Part shown: positions 59,101-64,000 of the stretch, in pieces
Position numbering within the stretch: the first letter of the stretch is position 1
Layout: each line of letters begins with the position of its first letter
Translations under genes and position numbers: made by a program
From: Antitrichia curtipendula
Lineage: Eukaryota; Streptophyta; Bryopsida; Hypnales; Leucodontaceae
Assembly: GCA_951230915.1 (NCBI GenBank)
Contig: OX579637.1
Span: forward strand, 372,001 to 436,000
DNA: 64,000 nucleotides
Direction of reading: 5' to 3'
The notes under the pieces: model-generated
What the model was told of the DNA's origin: nothing
The model's database searches: none
What the model saw: only the letters and a program-made list of their open reading frames with translations

Positions 59101-60754
59101 TATAAAGAATCATCTTCAAATCGACAATTAAGAAGTTCTCAGTAATATGACTCAGAGAAGACACTGAAGTAAAAGAAAATCGTCAAAAACGTTCTACAGC
59201 ACATAGAGGATGTAACCAGTCAGTAGTATAAAACGACTATACATAAACATGAGTACAAAACCTAAAAATAATCATAGTACATTCATTTCCCAAGTGGATA
59301 TGCATAGGTCCCTCAACCCTGGTGTAAAACTCATAAAGCCTAGTTAAGTTGACTTTCTTATCATCGAGTCGAGGATGAATAAAACAACGAACTCCAAAAA
59401 AAATCTTTTAGGATACCACGAGACAATCATACCAAAATGACTTCAGTAGCATTGAACATTACGAAATAATAATAAAAATGGATATAATCAAATAGAGACT
59501 GTCGATCATAATCGCGATGTCCAAAAAAACAGTCCAAAAATTGCATGTCAACGGCACTCGCAACGAATAAGTTAACATGGATCCCCGACAACCGTTGACA
59601 GTGTCAGCTATACAGTTACTACCGACTAGAAGATAATAGAAAAAGTCATGTGACTCAAGACACACATTGGGATCGTCGAGTCGACGATAGTGATGAAATA
59701 TTTTGCTACAAACATTACTATTTTCTGAATATTCGGCTATACAATATACGAAAAATGAAGGTATCGTCGACTCGAAGATAATTGCCACGAATAACCGACG
59801 TCATCATCTGATCAGAGAACGAAGTGAACTCTAGCCCAGTCTATACATTTAGAGTGCACATATTAAATAAGAGTTAGATATTTGTCTCAACAGAACTATC
59901 GTCGACTCGACAATAAAACGTGTAGTGTTCCGAATTTCACGCCGCGTAAATCGGTACTCTAATTCCTACATCATCACTGGCGTACACGGAACATATACAC
60001 AGGAAACCAGAAGCCCGTCTACTAACATGATTGTTACATCTCATTTCTCATTTCTCAGCACATAATCAAAAGTAATGGCATTGCAGAAGCCGGAAAATCA
60101 AGAGTTCCGCGAAGAAAGCATTCCGACCACTATCAACAACAAAAACGTAGTACAGATAGCGCCACAACCTAGAATCAATGTAAGTAGAAAAACAAAAAAG
60201 CATAATCGTAATCCGGAGCTGTAAAGGGCGTAATAAACCTGTGATTTACAATCAAAGTTCGGGCAAAAATAAAATTGAAGAGCAATGCGTCGGAGACGCA
60301 AGTGAAGAGGCTCCAAGACAATGGCAAAAAAAATTTCAACACCGTGGACGCGCTATGTGACCAATGTTGCCATACAGAAGCATCGTTCACGTTAAAGAGC
60401 GGGAAGAAACTGGCGCCAAAATCTGGAATTCAAAAACTCACGGAATGGACGCCATACATTCAGGTTGTTCATGCAGAATCTCTGAGATTTCTGGCGGGGC
60501 GTTCGCACACCCGCATGAAGAAAACGACACCAAAACATTCCGTTCGTCCACTATTCCCCACTATTTTTGAACTTGGTTGACTTCTGGAAGCACCTGCCTT
60601 GCCGTGACAGCTTCAAAAGCTAAAGTGGCATTCTTTCTTTAGTACTATCCCGCAGTTTACTAGATGGAACATATTATCTTTCACGTGAATTCTAGAGGTA
60701 TTTAAGGTTGATGGAAATCCGATTTGAGGTTCATGCATTTCGAGTTCAGCAAGT
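59101..60754. other. upstream region of the DUF7869-type gene, with repeated palindrome
   Basis: No gene is supported. A 101-codon plus-strand ORF at 60275-60580 has no domain. Four related near-palindromes of ATCGTCGAGTCGACGAT type lie at 59359-59376, 59672-59689, 59762-59780 and 59897-59915, in both orientations. They may be binding sites in the gene's promoter region. Confidence 0.5.
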
Positions 60755-61029
60755 TGTAACGTTACGGAACATCCGGAAACTAAACCTAATACATAAAATA
60801 GAGGCAAATAGGAGAAGAACTTTGAAATTTTGCATAGGTGTAGAAACTTAGACGCTAGAAACCTAAATTAGAAAAGATCTCATTCATAGGAACGGTAAAA
60901 CCATAATTAGGTTAAATACAGTGTTCCGGAACCAGTAGCCGGAAAGCCGGAAGTTCCGGAATCATAGGGGATCCGGCTAGGGAACTTACGGGAACTCCAC
61001 CGGGTCAGGAACTTAGGGTTTCCCGCCGC

Positions 61030-61037
61030 TATATAAA
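61030..61037 (+). promoter_or_regulatory. TATA box of copy D
   Basis: TATATAAA in the same context and spacing as copy G. Confidence 0.68.
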
Positions 61038-61171
61038 CCCCGCCGCCATTCTCATTTGGTCTCTTTTCTCTGCAGCATTTCGCGAGTACGTTTAGCGAGA
61101 GAAAGAGTGGTGAGATAGGATCGAGATAGGAAGCAGAAGTGAGGTCGGTGCAACTCCAGAAGACTAACGGG

Positions 61172-63079
61172 ATGACGGAAACCCCAGTCCGGAAACCAGC
61201 GGTGACTGCCCGGACTGTCAGCCCCGTGATTCCGTTCGATACGGATTGTCATAGAGAGTTGAAGGAGGATTTAGAGGTCATGGGCTGTGTCGGATACTTA
61301 CACCGCCCGTGGGACTTGAAGAGTGAGGGAATGATTGAGGAACTCCTTTACGGAGTTCCCAATCAGTATGAGTTGACGATGAGGGGCCGCCCGAGAGCTT
61401 GGACTCAAGAACTCTGGGCCGGAACCTATTTTGCTGTTAATAGAGGACTGGGATGGGCTGGACGGACGGAGAAGTTCGCGGCGAAAAGGTTCCGGAACTC
61501 CGCCGACCCAAAAGAGGGATACGCGGCGACAGATTGCATTTACGCCCGGGATCAGCAACTCTTAGAGTTCTTGATTCCCATCATGTATCCGGAGAAGCCC
61601 AGCCGGGTGACCATCACGGTGGCGAACACCATTTTCGGAGCATTAGGAAATAGGGTAAATCCGCCCCCAAGACCCGTGAACTGGGGCGGACTTATTCACA
61701 CGATTGTGGATAAGTTAGCAAATGGGATTGCGGGACGGAAGTCCAGTCACATTAGCCCTTACCTATTTCACTTATACCACCGGATGGAGACCCTGAGTGA
61801 GCCGGAGCAGCTTATGTACCGGAAAGGAGAAAACCTCCTCAAGTACGGACTGAAGCCGGAAGCTCAGCCGGAGGAGCCACAATCAGAGGAGGAGGACGTT
61901 TCGGATGATACACAGACCACTCCGGAGAAGGCCGGACCCAGCAGGCGGAAGTCAACTGATCGAGCCTCGCGGGGGAAACAAGTGGCGGAAGGTTCCGTCC
62001 AACCGGAAAGTCCGAACCCGGACACGGATCCGGTCGAGAGCGCCATTCATTGGCTGCAAACGACGAAGACGATGAACAACCGGATGGCGGCAGTTCTTCA
62101 AGACGTCTGCAATACATTAGGAGTGAAGGACAAGAGGGAGATCTTAGCCGCCATCGCACGAAGACCGAATCTGGAAGACGTCAAGGTTCTGTACAACCAG
62201 ATCCGGAGTCTTCAGGAGGAACGGGATTAGTTCCGGAACCAGCACCAGTGGTCGGAACGAGAGATGCACATCGCAAACCGGAAGGCGACGGAGGCGATGG
62301 CTCTAGTGCGGAAGCTAGGAGACCTGATCAACCTTCCGACCAGCACCATCTCGAGGGCCCAACTCTGGAACTCCCAGATGGTGGCCCAAGGACACATTAC
62401 CGGAACGAAGGTCGTGCTCATCCTGACCGATTTCGAGGCCCGGATGGAGGGAGTACTGAAGGAGATGCAACAACTGATCGGGAGCCTTGACCCGAACCTC
62501 CTTGACCAAGCAATGTTCGCTGATCTTCCAGGAGGAGAGTTCCAAGAAACTCATGGGGCCAGAACTTCAACGGAAAAGAGGAATCCGGGAATCCCGACTC
62601 ATGTAGTGACTTATCCGGAAGTCACTACACCAAAGGATGCGGGTACGCAGACTACCGTTCTAGAAGGGTCATCCGAAAGGCAGGCAGTGGTAAACTTGTT
62701 TCCGCCTCTCCAGCTGACGGAGACGGAAGCGGAAGCCATAGCAGCAGCAAGTGTCAGAAACCCAGCCCGGACCGATCCGGATAGGTTTATGCATATGTAG
62801 AACACTCCTCCGCCAGAGAATCCGGACAACACCGTCATCAATCTGACGGAGACGAAGACAACGCGGCAGAGGCAAACGAGGTTTAAGGAGCCGTTGGAGA
62901 TCAAAGAGACGGAAGAGGAATCCGCCAAGTCTCACTCCCAATCTGAAGAGACAGATTCGGATCCACCTCAGATTCGGACTCGTTCCGCAACGAAGAGGAC
63001 TCCACCGAAGGTGACTACCCAGAAGCCCACTCCAGTGAATCTGAAGGCCGGATTGTCATCAAAGAAGCCCCGCAAATGA
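61172..63079 (+). pseudogene. ORF of LTR-like element copy D (two stops)
   Basis: It has the same length and domain order as the intact ORF of copy G, in one frame from ATG at 61172 to TGA at 63079. The only breaks are TAG at 62228-62230 and TAG at 62798-62800. At both sites copy G has CAG, so each is a single C-to-T change. Most other differences are substitutions, so this is a young copy that was recently disabled. Confidence 0.85.
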
Positions 63080-63907
63080 CTAGTGCGGGTTGTTGCCTTG
63101 GTAGTTAGGATTTTTACTTATTAGTTATTTCCGGAAATGGGTAACCCGGACTGTGGGTCCCTAGTTCCGGACCTTTAGGTTTTTAAACGGCTTTCCGTTT
63201 TAGCCGGAACGGTTATTAGGACCGTTAGCTGGATTTCTAGTTGGCCGTTGGCCAGGTTTTGTGTGGGCCTTTTGGCCGCTTTTTGTTTGCTTTTAAGGGC
63301 AAGCCAGCTTGTTGGCCTGTCATTCCCTTTCTTGTCATTTAATCGGAGCTTACCGAAGATCAGTTTGATCATCTCTTTGCGTATCGCGTTGATGATTAAG
63401 TCATACACTGGTTTGTGAGTGAGAGTGTATGAGAGGGAGTCCGGATTCTATGATTTACGGATACATATGCTGTGACGGAAGAGCCTTAGACATATGAAAG
63501 AGGAGCTGTGCGTGGTGCCTTTAATTTGCTGGAACGGTGATCCGGTGGAAGCCTGTTACGGGTGAGGGTGCAAGTTCGGAAGTCCAGGGAGGATTCCGTG
63601 CGGAGATAAGCAACCGCCAGAGGAATTATCTCAGCCATCGGAAGGTCTGCCAACCTCCGGAGCAGTCAAGAGCGAAGAAGTCAACACTACAATCCGGAAA
63701 GTCTGGATCTGTCGTTGTAGTAAGGTGGATCTAACCGGGCCTTGTGTGACCTACTTTCCGGATGAGTCATCCGGAAGATTGTGAGGGTACGGATCCCTCC
63801 CCTTGCTATTACAGTATAATTCTTGGGTGTTTGTTTTGTTTGTTACGGATAGAGAGTGTGAATCAGAAGTGGTGAGTCCCTACCCCTCGGAAAGATCAAT
63901 AGTGGAC

Positions 63908-63928
63908 CCCCTGAGGGTGAAACAGGGG
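63908..63928 (+). other. conserved stem-loop, copy D
   Basis: Stem CCCCTG / CAGGGG with loop AGGGTGAAA, as in copy G. Confidence 0.65.
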
Positions 63929-64000
63929 TATCTAAAACCAGATACTTAAGAGAGTCGGAACCAGATTCCGAAAGAAGACGGATCTGGACTAGAATCCGGA

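Larger units (their letters stand above)
60755..64000 (+). mobile_element. LTR-like ORF-bearing element, copy D (runs off the window)
   Basis: It starts TGTAACGTTACGGAAC at 60755 after CAAGT (expected target copy at 60750-60754). It is very similar to copy G throughout and reaches the stem-loop at 63908. By comparison with G, about 190 bp of the 3' end lie beyond the window. Confidence 0.85.

Noticed and set aside
60275..60580. 101-codon ORF upstream of copy D
   Set aside because: No recognisable domain, no TATA or splice context, and similar-length chance ORFs are common here.

Overview
The window is eukaryotic nuclear DNA that consists almost entirely of transposable elements and their decayed genes. 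Spliceosomal introns with GT/AG borders, TATA boxes, plant-type hAT and Mutator-like (MULE) transposase domains, and a DUF7869-type gene point to the green lineage. From memory the protein style resembles a charophycean alga such as Chara, but I could not check this. I found no tRNA, rRNA, CRISPR array or conventional host gene.

Region 1 (1-27.4 kb) holds two hAT transposase pseudogenes (639-3845 minus; 11536-13367 plus), two paralogous RING-finger/coiled-coil genes (4904-8283 minus; 22047-24182 plus) and one kinase-like gene (16001-17638 minus). All are broken by in-frame stops and some by frameshifts. A GGACGG/CGTCCG-rich array lies just upstream of four of these five genes. AT-rich spacers carry several MITE-like inverted-repeat elements, one group ending in TTAACCCCTAAAGTCCCATG-like sequence.

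Region 2 (27.4-41.6 kb) holds a MULE transposase pseudogene with a C-terminal SWIM zinc finger (32807-36733 minus), interrupted by a 200-bp hAT-type MITE with an exact 8-bp target duplication. It also holds two copies of an LTR-like element (28136-31666 and 38221-40214).

Region 3 (41.6-50.7 kb) holds the most unusual gene: an intron-containing gene that joins a ParB-like DGNHR domain to a beta-class N6/N4 amino-methyltransferase fold. It is interrupted by a 567-bp inverted-repeat element and a 3.4-kb LTR-like element. Removing either insertion with one target copy restores the reading frame. Intron 1 contains an array of perfect and near-perfect hairpins.

Region 4 (50.7-64 kb) holds a DUF7869-type gene (52792-59076 minus) split by another 3.43-kb LTR-like element, followed by a further copy that runs off the right edge.

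The recurring 3.4-kb family (six copies, four of them with both ends and a full-length ORF region or close to it) starts TGT, ends ACA, makes 5-bp target duplications, has its own TATA box and encodes a ~635-aa protein. It has no terminal direct repeats and no reverse transcriptase or integrase. It is best read as solo LTRs that carry a gene, or as an undescribed single-gene element. A stem-loop near its 3' end is conserved and shows a compensatory base change.
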